From positions 1-32,206 of the forward strand of contig JAKPFN010000062.1 of assembly GCA_029551395.1 (NCBI GenBank): a DNA stretch of 32,206 nucleotides. The letters are read 5' to 3'. A model generated the notes under the pieces. The model did not search any database. It had not been told where the DNA came from and worked only from the letters and a program-made list of their open reading frames with translations. The DNA is from Armatimonadota bacterium. Its GTDB lineage: Bacteria > Armatimonadota > UBA5829 > DTLH01. The translations under genes and the position numbers were made by a program. Shown here one piece after another: positions 8,969 through 17,357 of the stretch (positions within the stretch are counted from its first letter, which is position 1; each line of letters begins with the position of its first letter).

Positions 8969-10921
8969 CTAATGCAGCTCTGGGCTTTCCATTGTATCCC
9001 GAATTTCAGGTGGAGGAGGCTCGTAAAGCCTGTCGCTCGGTTCAGGTTCAGGGCCGAGTATACTGGCTCCGAGCGCATGACCGAGTGCAAATGCCAGATA
9101 ACCCGCACAGGAAGCAAATGCCGGCCCTGTTGCAACTCTGCCTGTCTCTTTATCCACGCTCTCACAAGCGATGCCATCATCCATTCTTGCCCGTCGAAGG
9201 AAATCCAGTGCATGGTCGACCCTTCCAGTTAGAAGGTCGTTTGCCACGCTCAAGATGGACGGCTGGTTCTGATGCTCTGTCCCAGGAGCGGCAAATGGTG
9301 CATCATGGAACGAATAGGGATTTTCAGATGAATGAATCCACTGGACTGTGTTCCTATAGGCAGGCAGGTCCGGCGTGCAAAACTCGAGCCAGGACAGAAG
9401 CTGCAGGCTGCCTGCAGGCTCATCTCGAAGCTCATAATTGCCATTCAAATCAACAGACCATGCAAACATCGGCCCGAATGGTCCTTCAACTATGCAGTTA
9501 GACATAATAGCCTGGTGGACTTGCCGCGCCAGTATCTTATTGTCTTCACTTCGGTCCATATCATGGATTAATTCATACATCCATTGAAGATTGCGCAGTG
9601 CTCTCCATGCCAAAACGTTGTTGTAAGTCAAATAAGGATACTTCGCTGCCTTGTCATTAGGCATAAGCATCGTTTCGAACAACGCTACCGAGTCATGCTT
9701 TTTGGACATAAGTATCTTGTGGATGCGGTTCACCCCGCTCTGCACTCTTCTGTCGAACAGGATTGACATATCACCGGCAGCCCTTACATACATTTGAAGT
9801 GCATAAATAGGCGCACAAAGCTCATCAAGCTCAAAACCCGGTTCCAGCGCCACACCATCGATAAACCTGCTGCGTACTCCTACATTCCTGAGTTGGACAG
9901 TCAGGGCATACTCAATCATTCTCCTGGCCTGGACAGGTTCTATCTGTAGCACAGCAGGGAAACTCCAGAGCATCGCATCCCTGTCCCAGTAAGCTGCACA
10001 AGACTGATACCGGGAGCTGCGGGCTGTTACCAAAACCAGTTCTTCAGTGTCCAGTGTTACTGCTTCAGAGAAGAAGAAGTTATATAAGGAGTTTTTGTTC
10101 AGTATCCGGTTGAGCTGCTCATCTCCGGCATTCAATTTGTGCGATTCCAGCCAATGATACAGGTCCGAGAGCAGTTCCTGCCATGTATGGTGCTTTAAAT
10201 CCGAAGCAGATGCTACAGCGGAAATCTCCTCAAGCCCAATACCAACGTAAAGTGCTATTGTCCTGGTCTGGCCTGGCTCGAGCGTGATGGATGTTGTCAG
10301 ACTGTAACGTATTCCTTCATTCCTTCTGGCTACCGCTTCTCCCTGTTCTCGGGATGAGATAACTTTATCAGGATGTGCATCGGAGGTTATCTCAGCCTTC
10401 ATAGGTTCTGATGGCTCAAAAGCAACGGCAAACAGCGGTGCAGTCCCTCTGAACTCGATAAACGGGATGCCGTCATACCTTGAGCTGATAGCCCCGATGC
10501 GTTCTCCAGTCATAGGCTTGGAAACATTCACAACATGGTCTGTTTCCTTCCAGTGACCTTTCCATCCCAGGTCGATATTGAGCGGATTCTCAGCTTCCGA
10601 TGTCAATTCCAGCAGCCATACGAATCCCCGATGCGCCAGTGCAGGAAATATACGCGAACTGACCTGAAGATTCCTCTCTGATACGTTGAATGCAGGAATC
10701 CAGTGCATCTGCTGTTCCCATTCAGCCTTGGAAAGGTCGACAGGTTTGCCATCGATAAAGATTACAGGCTCCAGGAAAGGTTCTTCTACACTGCCGTGCA
10801 GTTCTATAACTGCCCGATACAGGGAGTACACGAAACTGATGTCCAGTATCCCGCAGCGGGACTTCAATATATCTGGCACAGCAAGAAATCTGTTGGCTGT
10901 AAAGAGTCGCTCTTCAGACAT
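8969..10921 (-). CDS. Six-hairpin glycosidase-like protein (GH125-like C-terminus)
   Basis: A 650-aa protein without a signal peptide, so probably cytosolic. The N-terminal 250 residues look beta-rich, as in the N-terminal sandwich of (alpha/alpha)6 glycosidases. The helical half begins near residue 255 and contains YWDRDAMLWSFPAVL (about 310-325), resembling the 'RDA' substrate loop of GH15/GH125/GH133-type enzymes. Later comes DDGIACESVDKETGR...GPAFASCAGYLAFAL (about 582-614), which resembles the end of metal-independent alpha-mannosidases (GH125). I infer a role on an alpha-linked sugar or storage glycan, but the substrate cannot be read from sequence. The start ATG is 3 nt after the stop of the upstream DUF1015 gene, so the two are probably co-transcribed and translationally coupled. 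Confidence 0.6.
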   Translation of the reverse strand: MSEERLFTANRFLAVPDILKSRCGILDISFVYSLYRAVIELHGSVEEPFLEPVIFIDGKPVDLSKAEWEQQMHWIPAFNVSERNLQVSSRIFPALAHRGFVWLLELTSEAENPLNIDLGWKGHWKETDHVVNVSKPMTGERIGAISSRYDGIPFIEFRGTAPLFAVAFEPSEPMKAEITSDAHPDKVISSREQGEAVARRNEGIRYSLTTSITLEPGQTRTIALYVGIGLEEISAVASASDLKHHTWQELLSDLYHWLESHKLNAGDEQLNRILNKNSLYNFFFSEAVTLDTEELVLVTARSSRYQSCAAYWDRDAMLWSFPAVLQIEPVQARRMIEYALTVQLRNVGVRSRFIDGVALEPGFELDELCAPIYALQMYVRAAGDMSILFDRRVQSGVNRIHKILMSKKHDSVALFETMLMPNDKAAKYPYLTYNNVLAWRALRNLQWMYELIHDMDRSEDNKILARQVHQAIMSNCIVEGPFGPMFAWSVDLNGNYELRDEPAGSLQLLSWLEFCTPDLPAYRNTVQWIHSSENPYSFHDAPFAAPGTEHQNQPSILSVANDLLTGRVDHALDFLRRARMDDGIACESVDKETGRVATGPAFASCAGYLAFALGHALGASILGPEPEPSDRLYEPPPPEIRDTMESPELH

Positions 10922-10924
10922 GGT

Positions 10925-12187
10925 TTACTCTTGTTCTATCTTCCTCATTATGAAGCCGGAAAGCAGTTTCGGATAGAAATATGTTGCCTTCTGAGGCATT
11001 CTTCTGCCTGCTTGAGAAACAGCTAACATAACATCGAGTTTGATTGGGTTAAGAAGAAATGCAGCCTGGAATTCGCCAGTATCGACGGCATTTATTGCTT
11101 CAGTCTCATCTCGCGTATACACAACATTCGCTTCGGCCCGCAATCGCTCCTGGTCTATTCCAAGAATCCTCTCAAAAATTATATCGTGCAGCACGAGAAC
11201 ATCTAGTTCAGTATATTCTGCTGTTCCAGGTTTTGGGATGGCAACCCAAGCACTGTCAGATAGGCATATTCCAATACTCTTGCCGCTATATTGAGCCATT
11301 GTAGCCGAAATATTCTTCTTATCAACCGGTATGAGTTCAAAACAGTCCGGCAACTGCTTCTTAAGCGATTCAAGAGCTTCCTCAGACAGATTGCGGACCA
11401 TCCTGTGTGTCGGCAGGATTTCGAGGTCAGGCGAATATGCGTTTACGAGCGTCATCATGACGTAATCATAAGGCCGTTCTTCTTCAGGATTGCCTTCTTT
11501 TGCCCTCATTTCGTCCCTGTAGCCAAGAGATGTCTCATACCTGTGGTGTCCGTCTGCGATTACTATCTGTTTGTCGGACATCGTACGGGTTATAAGGTCG
11601 ATATCCTCTTGTTTTGAAACCATCCACAGCCTGTGGCGCACTCCATAGCGGTCTACGGCTTCTTCCATAGGAGGTTCGGCTGCAATTCGGTCTAAAACAG
11701 CGTTTATTCTATGCTCTTCATCAGGGTAAAGCCCGTAAACAGAGTCCAGATTGCTGTTTGTCGCGCGAATCAACTGCGCCAGGTTCGATTTTGGTCTGGC
11801 CAGCGTGTATTCATGAGGCAGAATAACATCTTCATCATAGTTGTGGATTTTAACAAGAGAGATAAACGCCCGGACAATCTTATCCTGCCCTCGAAGCGAA
11901 TACTTCTGCTCGTAAGCGTAAAGCACAGGTTTTGGGTCTTGGACTAGAGTGCCTTCAGCAATCCATTCATGCAAATATGCTGCTGCTCTGGTAAAACGGT
12001 TATCGGTTGGACTGTCATCCGGTAGTTCCATTCCCAGTATTAGCCGTACAACGTTCTTAGGATGCTTCTCATGGAAGTAAACATTATCTGCTGGAGAAAT
12101 AACATCATACGGCGGACTGGTTACATCGTTTGGGTCAACTAATTTGGTATTATAATGAATGCCTTTGAATGGAATAATCTTAGCCAA
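10925..12187 (-). CDS. DUF1015 family protein
   Basis: A 420-aa cytosolic protein matching the widespread DUF1015 (COG4198) family. Diagnostic segments are an N-terminal TSPPYDVISP, VRLILG, LPHEYT...RATNSNLDSVYGLY and IADGHHRYETSL near residue 205. The family has no settled function; relatives of ParB/SerK-like serine kinases have been discussed, which I treat as speculation. Start choice: TTG at 12187 encodes MAKIIPF and has AGGAG 11 nt upstream (12204-12199). The gene is followed after 3 nt by the glycosidase-like gene, an arrangement suggesting a shared pathway. The 195-nt gap upstream holds a hairpin (12305-12335) but no convincing promoter. Confidence 0.9.
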   Translation of the reverse strand: MAKIIPFKGIHYNTKLVDPNDVTSPPYDVISPADNVYFHEKHPKNVVRLILGMELPDDSPTDNRFTRAAAYLHEWIAEGTLVQDPKPVLYAYEQKYSLRGQDKIVRAFISLVKIHNYDEDVILPHEYTLARPKSNLAQLIRATNSNLDSVYGLYPDEEHRINAVLDRIAAEPPMEEAVDRYGVRHRLWMVSKQEDIDLITRTMSDKQIVIADGHHRYETSLGYRDEMRAKEGNPEEERPYDYVMMTLVNAYSPDLEILPTHRMVRNLSEEALESLKKQLPDCFELIPVDKKNISATMAQYSGKSIGICLSDSAWVAIPKPGTAEYTELDVLVLHDIIFERILGIDQERLRAEANVVYTRDETEAINAVDTGEFQAAFLLNPIKLDVMLAVSQAGRRMPQKATYFYPKLLSGFIMRKIEQE

Positions 12188-12304
12188 GCGATTTCTAAGC
12201 TCCTATTGTATAACTACAGGATAACGATACCTGCGGATTTATAATGACCGTCGTTATTATATCAGGGTATCGAAGCGTAGGGTAGGGGACAAGCATACCT
12301 TAAA

Positions 12305-12335
12305 GGTAAAATAAGGTAATCGTCCTAATTTTACC
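12305..12335. repeat. Inverted repeat between the SpoIIE-like and DUF1015 genes
   Basis: A 12-nt arm GGTAAAATAAGG (12305-12316) pairs with CCTAATTTTACC (12324-12335) with one mismatch and a 7-nt loop. It lies about 50 nt past the stop of the phosphatase gene (minus strand) and could act as its transcript end, although the downstream T tract is poor. Confidence 0.5.
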
Positions 12336-12383
12336 AGTAGAAGCTCTGGATGTTTACTTACTTGGATTAGCAAAACTTAGTAG

Positions 12384-15300
12384 CTATTCCTGCGCAGGTT
12401 TTATGACCAGCAGCGCAATATCATCACGCTGAGCTCCTTCTGAGAAATCCCTGACACTGGTAAGTATGTGATTACTTACAGTCAACGCACAGTCTGGACA
12501 TGCTTCGCTGATAATCTCTTCCAGCCCATCTTGTCCCAGGAATCTGGTTCTGCTGCGGGCATCGGTAACTCCATCAGTATACAAGACCAAAAGGTCATTA
12601 TCTGTAAGACAAATCTCATCCTGGTCATAAATTACGTTCTGTATGATTCCAAGAGCTGGCCCGGTGCCTTTCAATGAACTGCATTCTCCAATATCTGACT
12701 TCAGAAGTATCGGATGCTCATGTCCTGCATTGCTATAAACCAGTTTTTTTTCATCAATATACAGGATGCCATAGAAAAGCGTGATGAAGACTTCTCCGTG
12801 GATATAATTGTAGAGTGCGTGGTTCAAACGCTTAAGCACATCAGCAGGTTCCGGGTTTTCTTGCACGAAAGCACGCAGCATGTATTTCGCCATTGCCGTA
12901 TGCACTGCTGCAGTAACGCCCTTTCCGCTTACATCGCCCATTACTATGCCCAGGGTACCATTGCCAAGTTCTATAAGGTCATAGAAGTCTCCGCCTATTT
13001 GAGCATCCTTCTGTGCTGGAACATAAGCTTCTGCAATCTCAAAACCTCGAATTTCAGGCTGCCTGCCGGGCAGGAAGGATTTTTGCAATACCTCGGCAAT
13101 GTTCCGTTGATGCTCATATACCTTATGGAGTATTCTCTGACGCTCTTTTATTTCTGTAATGTCCTGGAAAACACAAACCGCTGATGTAATCTGGCCGTCT
13201 TCTGAGATAGGGACTGTGTTACAGAGCACTATAATCTCATCTCCACTGGGACGTTTTATCAGTATTTCGTCTCCAGAACAGGTTTTTCCATCCATCAAAG
13301 ACCTGCAAAGAGGCAGTTCGTCAGGCGGGATAGGCTCGCCATTGGGCCGGTAGAGGTTCAAGATTCGCGCATGTTGAGACAGGTATACATTAGGCAGGTG
13401 GTCCAGTCCATAGAGTGATAAAGCTGCCTTGTTTGCCAGTTCCAGTTTGCCATCAGGTGCTCTGGCAATGATGACTCCCTCAGGAAGGTTGTCTATGATT
13501 GCCTGGAGCCGTTCTCTTTCATAACGAGCGCGCTTTTCTGCATCTTCCAGCTTGCGGTAGTATTGCGCTCTGTCTATTGCAGTGCTTGCGCGTTGTGAAA
13601 ACACCTTTAGCAGATGCCTTTCCCGGTCACTGAGTTCTTTGACTTCAGAGGTACCCATTATTGCAACACCAAGCAAGCGGTCTGCAGTCTTCAGCGGCAC
13701 ACCGATAATTCCACGGACTCCGGCAGCATCAATATTCAGGTTAAGCGGGAGCGGTTCTGTCTGGGCATCGGTTATTATCACTTCTCGGGCTGCTGCAACT
13801 TTACCAGCAAAGCCCTCATCCGGCTTGATTTCCACTGGCCCCAGTTGCTCAACGTCGAGATTGTAAGAAACCCGTTGAGTCAATAATTGCCTGTCCTCAT
13901 CCAGAAGGAGTGCCACGCCAAACTGCAGGTCTAGAGTGCTTGCTATGGTCTGCAGCAGGTGTTCGAATAGTTCATCCAGGTCAAGGCTGGATATTGCTAC
14001 AGCGGTTAATGCCTGTAGCGCCATCAGGTCATGCATCAGGTCTTCCAGTTCCAGGTTCCGCTCGGTCAGTTCCTGCTGCTGAGATAGCAACTCTTCATTC
14101 TGCGCATCGAGTTGTTCGTTTGATGCCTGCAGGTCCTCGACCAGTTGCTGTATTTCCATATGCCGAAGCGCGTTACTGATAGCGGGGCTGATTTGCGCAA
14201 CTACTGTCTCCATCAGCGCTACAGTATCCTGCTCATAGTCATAAAGCGATGCAAGCACGGTTACACCTATTGTCTGCTCTTCTACAACCATCGGCACGCA
14301 AGCTATCGACTTCGGCAGCGCCTTACCCAGACCAGGTTGAATGATGTATTTAACATCGTCAGGAATGCTATCTAGAACTGTCGGTTTTTGCGATATTACA
14401 GCTTGATGGACCAACCCATTGGTGCTTGATAAAGCAGCTTCCGCATCATCAGGAGATATTCCGTATGAAGCATAAGATGTAATCAGACCATCATTTACCA
14501 GATATAATGCTGCTGCTTGTGAATTGGTGCATCGAACGAGTTCTGCCAGGATTTGGTCTGCAAGCTGTTGAAGTTCAATAGTTGATGCACAAACATCACC
14601 TATGCTGGCATGTGCAGCCAGGTTATGTTCTCTTTTTTGGAGAGACAGCGCCATGTCCGATAATGCCAGAGCAATCTGTGATAGTTCGTTCTTTCGCGCA
14701 ATTACATTGGTGTATTCGCCGCCAGCAGTCATTTTTCTAAGAGCAACTGCCTTATCATAATCACCGTTTGAAACCTTGCGGGCTGCTGCAGCAATCCGTT
14801 TTGCTGGTACAGCAATGGAACGGAATACGGCGACTGCGCAGACTATGGCTAGAATTAATGCTATGCTGAAAGATATCCAGGCAATTGCCGCGAGCCTGAT
14901 AAGTGCTGTCTTCAGATTGACTGCTGCTGTGTTTATCATGTTATGGCCATGCACAGCTATCTCATCTGCTTTGGCAGAAATATCTTCAGATAAAGGCGCT
15001 ACATATTTTCGATAATAGCTATAGGCTTCGCTTTTTTTACCTGCGTTTATATAAGCAATTGTCCTGTTTTCCTGTTTATGTAGTTGAGCACACAACGACT
15101 CAAGCTCCGAGAGACGTTTCTGCTGGCTTGGTTCTTTTTGTCTGTCCTTCAACTGTCTTAACGCAATCGATTCATTCTCGATAGCTTTTTTCAGCTCAGT
15201 CCGGTATCTGTCACCTCCGTCAGTAATCCATCCATGCAACCCGCTTCTTTGCTTATGTACAGAGAGGCCAAGGTTATTAGCTGCAGCAACTTGCGGGTTG

Positions 15301-15440
15301 AGGTCATTGATAATGAATCTGGCTTCTCGCTGTGTTCTAATGAGCTGCAAGGTAGTTACTGTAGTCATTGCAAGCATAAGCAGAAGTACGCAGCCAAATC
15401 CCTGTATCAAACGATGTTTTACCGATATGTCTTTCAGCAT
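12384..15440 (-). CDS. Membrane sensor with HAMP-GAF-GAF-PAS and SpoIIE/RsbU-type PP2C phosphatase
   Basis: A 1018-aa inner-membrane signal protein that probably dephosphorylates an anti-sigma-factor antagonist (RsbU/SpoIIE style) in response to several inputs. Two membrane helices (about 11-33 and 181-208) flank a helical extracytoplasmic sensor of CHASE3/four-helix type. HAMP follows at 208-262, GAF1 at about 280-425, a coiled coil rich in Q and E at 427-470, GAF2 at 485-625, PAS at 640-765 and the phosphatase at 785-1015. Metal-binding motifs are intact: IGGDFYD (Asp818), GDVSGKG (Asp836), YTDGVTDA and RDDIALLVIK at the end. The ATG at 15440 lies 17 nt after the cheR stop with AGGAGG upstream. 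Expression is probably from the promoter before cheR. No anti-sigma partner genes are visible nearby. Confidence 0.93.
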   Translation of the reverse strand: MLKDISVKHRLIQGFGCVLLLMLAMTTVTTLQLIRTQREARFIINDLNPQVAAANNLGLSVHKQRSGLHGWITDGGDRYRTELKKAIENESIALRQLKDRQKEPSQQKRLSELESLCAQLHKQENRTIAYINAGKKSEAYSYYRKYVAPLSEDISAKADEIAVHGHNMINTAAVNLKTALIRLAAIAWISFSIALILAIVCAVAVFRSIAVPAKRIAAAARKVSNGDYDKAVALRKMTAGGEYTNVIARKNELSQIALALSDMALSLQKREHNLAAHASIGDVCASTIELQQLADQILAELVRCTNSQAAALYLVNDGLITSYASYGISPDDAEAALSSTNGLVHQAVISQKPTVLDSIPDDVKYIIQPGLGKALPKSIACVPMVVEEQTIGVTVLASLYDYEQDTVALMETVVAQISPAISNALRHMEIQQLVEDLQASNEQLDAQNEELLSQQQELTERNLELEDLMHDLMALQALTAVAISSLDLDELFEHLLQTIASTLDLQFGVALLLDEDRQLLTQRVSYNLDVEQLGPVEIKPDEGFAGKVAAAREVIITDAQTEPLPLNLNIDAAGVRGIIGVPLKTADRLLGVAIMGTSEVKELSDRERHLLKVFSQRASTAIDRAQYYRKLEDAEKRARYERERLQAIIDNLPEGVIIARAPDGKLELANKAALSLYGLDHLPNVYLSQHARILNLYRPNGEPIPPDELPLCRSLMDGKTCSGDEILIKRPSGDEIIVLCNTVPISEDGQITSAVCVFQDITEIKERQRILHKVYEHQRNIAEVLQKSFLPGRQPEIRGFEIAEAYVPAQKDAQIGGDFYDLIELGNGTLGIVMGDVSGKGVTAAVHTAMAKYMLRAFVQENPEPADVLKRLNHALYNYIHGEVFITLFYGILYIDEKKLVYSNAGHEHPILLKSDIGECSSLKGTGPALGIIQNVIYDQDEICLTDNDLLVLYTDGVTDARSRTRFLGQDGLEEIISEACPDCALTVSNHILTSVRDFSEGAQRDDIALLVIKPAQE

Positions 15441-15456
15441 ACCTGCTCAACTCCTC

Positions 15457-16297
15457 CTATACCGCAGTTTTCTGATAAATCCTGACTTTGCTGTTGACCG
15501 GCTGTAGTTCCGCTTCCATAAACTTAGGCGGTATTTCTCCGGTGCCTAAAACCAGGAAGCTGCCTGGACGCAGTAGAGCACATAGCCTTTCCAGGACGCC
15601 GGCTTGAGCAGCGCGTTTAAGATAGACCAGTACATTTCTGCAAATTATCAAATCAAAAGGCTCAGGAGATAAGAGCCTCGCCTGCTGGACTGCTGTTGTA
15701 TTTGTCAGGTCATGTTCATGGAACCGGATAATTTCCTTCAGTTCTTGCCGGGCGACTATTACCTGGCCTTCATCAGTGAAGTAGTTATGCATGGCCTCAT
15801 CTAGAGGACTGTCCAGGAAAACTTTTCGAAATGCGCCTTTTCTGGCTGTATCGAGCGCAACAGGGTCGATGTCCGTAGCCAGAATATCTATTGTTGGGAA
15901 GCCCGCTTGGCTTTCTTTGATAGTCCTTATCAGAATTGCCAGTGAATAGGCTTCCTCCCCGGTTGCACAGCCAGCACTCCAGATTCGGACTGTATCTTTT
16001 GCTCGTTTTTTTTTCAGCTATAATAACTGGCAGTATGTCCTGCTTGAGAATATCAAAGACCCAGGAATCACGAAAAAACTTCGTATATTTGATGGTAAGG
16101 TCGAGAAACAAGCGATCCAGTTCCTCAGGTGTCGAATCGAGCAAGGAAAGATAAGATGGAAGATCAAAACAGCCGCAGGCAGACATTCGCCTGTTTATCC
16201 GGCGTCGGAGTGTACTCTCTCGGTACAGCCTAAAGTCTACACACCTTTTCTCCTGCATCCTGTCCAGGATAGGTCCAATGTCTATAGTCTCTAACAT
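15457..16297 (-). CDS. cheR: CheR-type protein glutamate methyltransferase, frame interrupted at an A9 run
   Basis: Encodes a CheR-like SAM methyltransferase of about 279 aa, which methylates glutamates of chemoreceptors. The helical N-domain is in frame from ATG 16297 (LYRESTLRRRINRRM...KYTKFFRD). At a run of nine A on the coding strand (16006-16014) the reading frame breaks and the first frame ends at 15797. Reading the run as eight A restores the whole protein: EKKRAKDTVRIWSAGCATGE, which holds the SAM motif, then YSLAILIRTI, ILATDIDPVALDTARKGAF and the downstream frame MHNYFT...FDLIICRNVLVYL. All remaining motifs are intact, so the gene is either phase-variable or slippage-decoded, recently broken, or a sequence error. 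RBS AAGGAGAT precedes the ATG. It is the first gene of a unit with the SpoIIE-type phosphatase. Confidence 0.85.
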
Positions 16298-16321
16298 CAG
16301 GCCATCTCCTTTATATTATGC

Positions 16322-16350
16322 ATACTAGCTTAGATATGCCCTTTAGTCAA
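16322..16350 (-). promoter_or_regulatory. Promoter of the cheR-phosphatase unit
   Basis: Minus strand: TTGACT (16350-16345), 17 nt, TAGTAT (16327-16322), then a short leader with AAGGAGAT before ATG 16297. Confidence 0.75.
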
Positions 16351-16415
16351 CTCCATATGAAGAATCAATGACTGAGATTGCAAATTAAGTGTAGCTCCTT
16401 TCTGAGTTACATTCG

Positions 16416-17096
16416 TTAATAAATCCCAAGTGGTTCGCCTATCTCTCTGGCACGTGGTTCAGGCATCCATTGCCGAAGGTCACCTGGAACTACAGATTCA
16501 GTAGCAGGTCCAGCTATAGCATCGGCAGGGATAACTTTCACCCCTGTCAACTTGTTTTTGCGGATGAACTCCACTACTCTGTCTGTTACAAAGATAAACC
16601 CTGGCAAAGGCCAGACCATGAAGAAATCACTACCATCCCATTGACTTTCATCAATTATGCGAGAAGCATCTGTCCAACTGGAATAATATTTACAACCTTC
16701 TACAATCTTAATGACCCGTATACCTGACTCGGGAGGTGCAATACCTCCCCAACCTGTCAGAATTATCTCCCAGAGAGTTGGAATTTCTGGAGCATCGGGA
16801 GCATTGGGTCTGGTCTTCAGCTTAGCTCTTACAGGCCATACATCAAAGCCGGTAAAACCTTCCTCTTTGAACATGTTAAGCACTTTATCCTGAATAAGAC
16901 ACTGGCTATACCACGTCCAGATAAAGTCAGTAAACCTGCGGGCTACCTTAACGTGAATGGGTATACCTGCCGGACGTTGGCCCGGATTCCATGGCCAAAC
17001 AGGCCCATACTGCTTCTCTATCTTTTCCATCACTGGTTCATCCAAGTCCGCTAGCGTAGCTTGATTACCGGTGTCAGTTAAGTACCAGAACTTCAT
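16416..17096 (-). CDS. Hypothetical protein with internal duplication, Imm/double-CXXCG-like
   Basis: A 226-aa soluble protein rich in W, P and G, without signal peptide or membrane segment. I do not recognise a firm family. Two segments about 100 residues apart resemble each other: LIQDKVLNMFKEEGFTGFDV (67-86) and IFVTDRVVEFIRKNKLTGVK (168-187). Each combines a helix of the type '(D)(K/R)V..(M/F)(K/R)' with (G/L)TG(F/V). The second follows DGSDFFMVWPLPG. This layout recalls immunity-type proteins such as the Imm11/DUF1629 and myxobacterial double-CXXCG groups, where 'sDff...vT.rv.e.l.e.gltG' is common, but no CXXC pair is present here. GAGGTG lies 8 nt before the ATG. The gene stands alone, flanked by cheR and a divergent operon; no toxin gene is next to it. 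Function is unknown. Confidence 0.65.
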   Translation of the reverse strand: MKFWYLTDTGNQATLADLDEPVMEKIEKQYGPVWPWNPGQRPAGIPIHVKVARRFTDFIWTWYSQCLIQDKVLNMFKEEGFTGFDVWPVRAKLKTRPNAPDAPEIPTLWEIILTGWGGIAPPESGIRVIKIVEGCKYYSSWTDASRIIDESQWDGSDFFMVWPLPGFIFVTDRVVEFIRKNKLTGVKVIPADAIAGPATESVVPGDLRQWMPEPRAREIGEPLGIY

Positions 17097-17139
17097 ATAC
17101 TGACTTCACCTCATCTTATTTACAATATCAAACGCATCA

Positions 17140-17168
17140 ATCTTAGCACCCAGATAGTCAAGGATCAA
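17140..17168 (-). promoter_or_regulatory. Possible promoter of the 226-aa hypothetical gene
   Basis: Minus strand: TTGATC (17168-17163), 17 nt, TAAGAT (17145-17140), about 45 nt before the ATG. Boxes are near-consensus only. Confidence 0.5.
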
Positions 17169-17226
17169 AACTCCTCACGAAAGAGAAATTTTCAATCCAT
17201 CGCAGACAAATCCCTTGGCTATTTTA

Positions 17227-17258
17227 CCAGGCTAAATTACAAATTCAGCCCGAGTATA
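17227..17258 (-). repeat. Copy of a dispersed 32-bp palindromic element
   Basis: Read on the minus strand this 32-bp segment matches 24740-24771 at 29 of 32 positions. It contains the palindromic core CGGGCT-(G/A)AATTTG-(T/C)-AATTTAGCC. A stretch made of TTTACACTT, CCACTTTACCC and TTTACACTT units follows at 17260-17290 and is low-complexity. The element lies between two divergent genes. Confidence 0.7.
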
Positions 17259-17294
17259 CTTTACACTTTCCACTTTACCCTTTACACTTCCCAA

Positions 17295-17323
17295 TTGACA
17301 CTCTCCTTCAGGAAAGATATATT
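17295..17323 (+). promoter_or_regulatory. Promoter of the ROK-folK-GspF-DnaJ-panB operon
   Basis: TTGACA (17295-17300), 17 nt, TATATT (17318-17323). The predicted leader is about 28 nt and ends in TAAGGAG before ATG 17358. No terminator is seen until 23424. Confidence 0.85.
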
Positions 17324-17357
17324 AAATGCGGCGCGGTAGATACTTTTAAGGAGATTG

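Noticed and set aside
8920-9501. A 193-codon plus-strand frame opposite the glycosidase-like gene
   Set aside because: Shadow of the minus-strand gene; no family resemblance and Cys/His/Arg-rich composition typical of antisense frames.
15457-15792. Independent small methyltransferase gene starting at MHNYFT
   Set aside because: It has only the C-terminal part of CheR; the sequence before it in the same frame, up to the A9 run, encodes the rest of the SAM domain.
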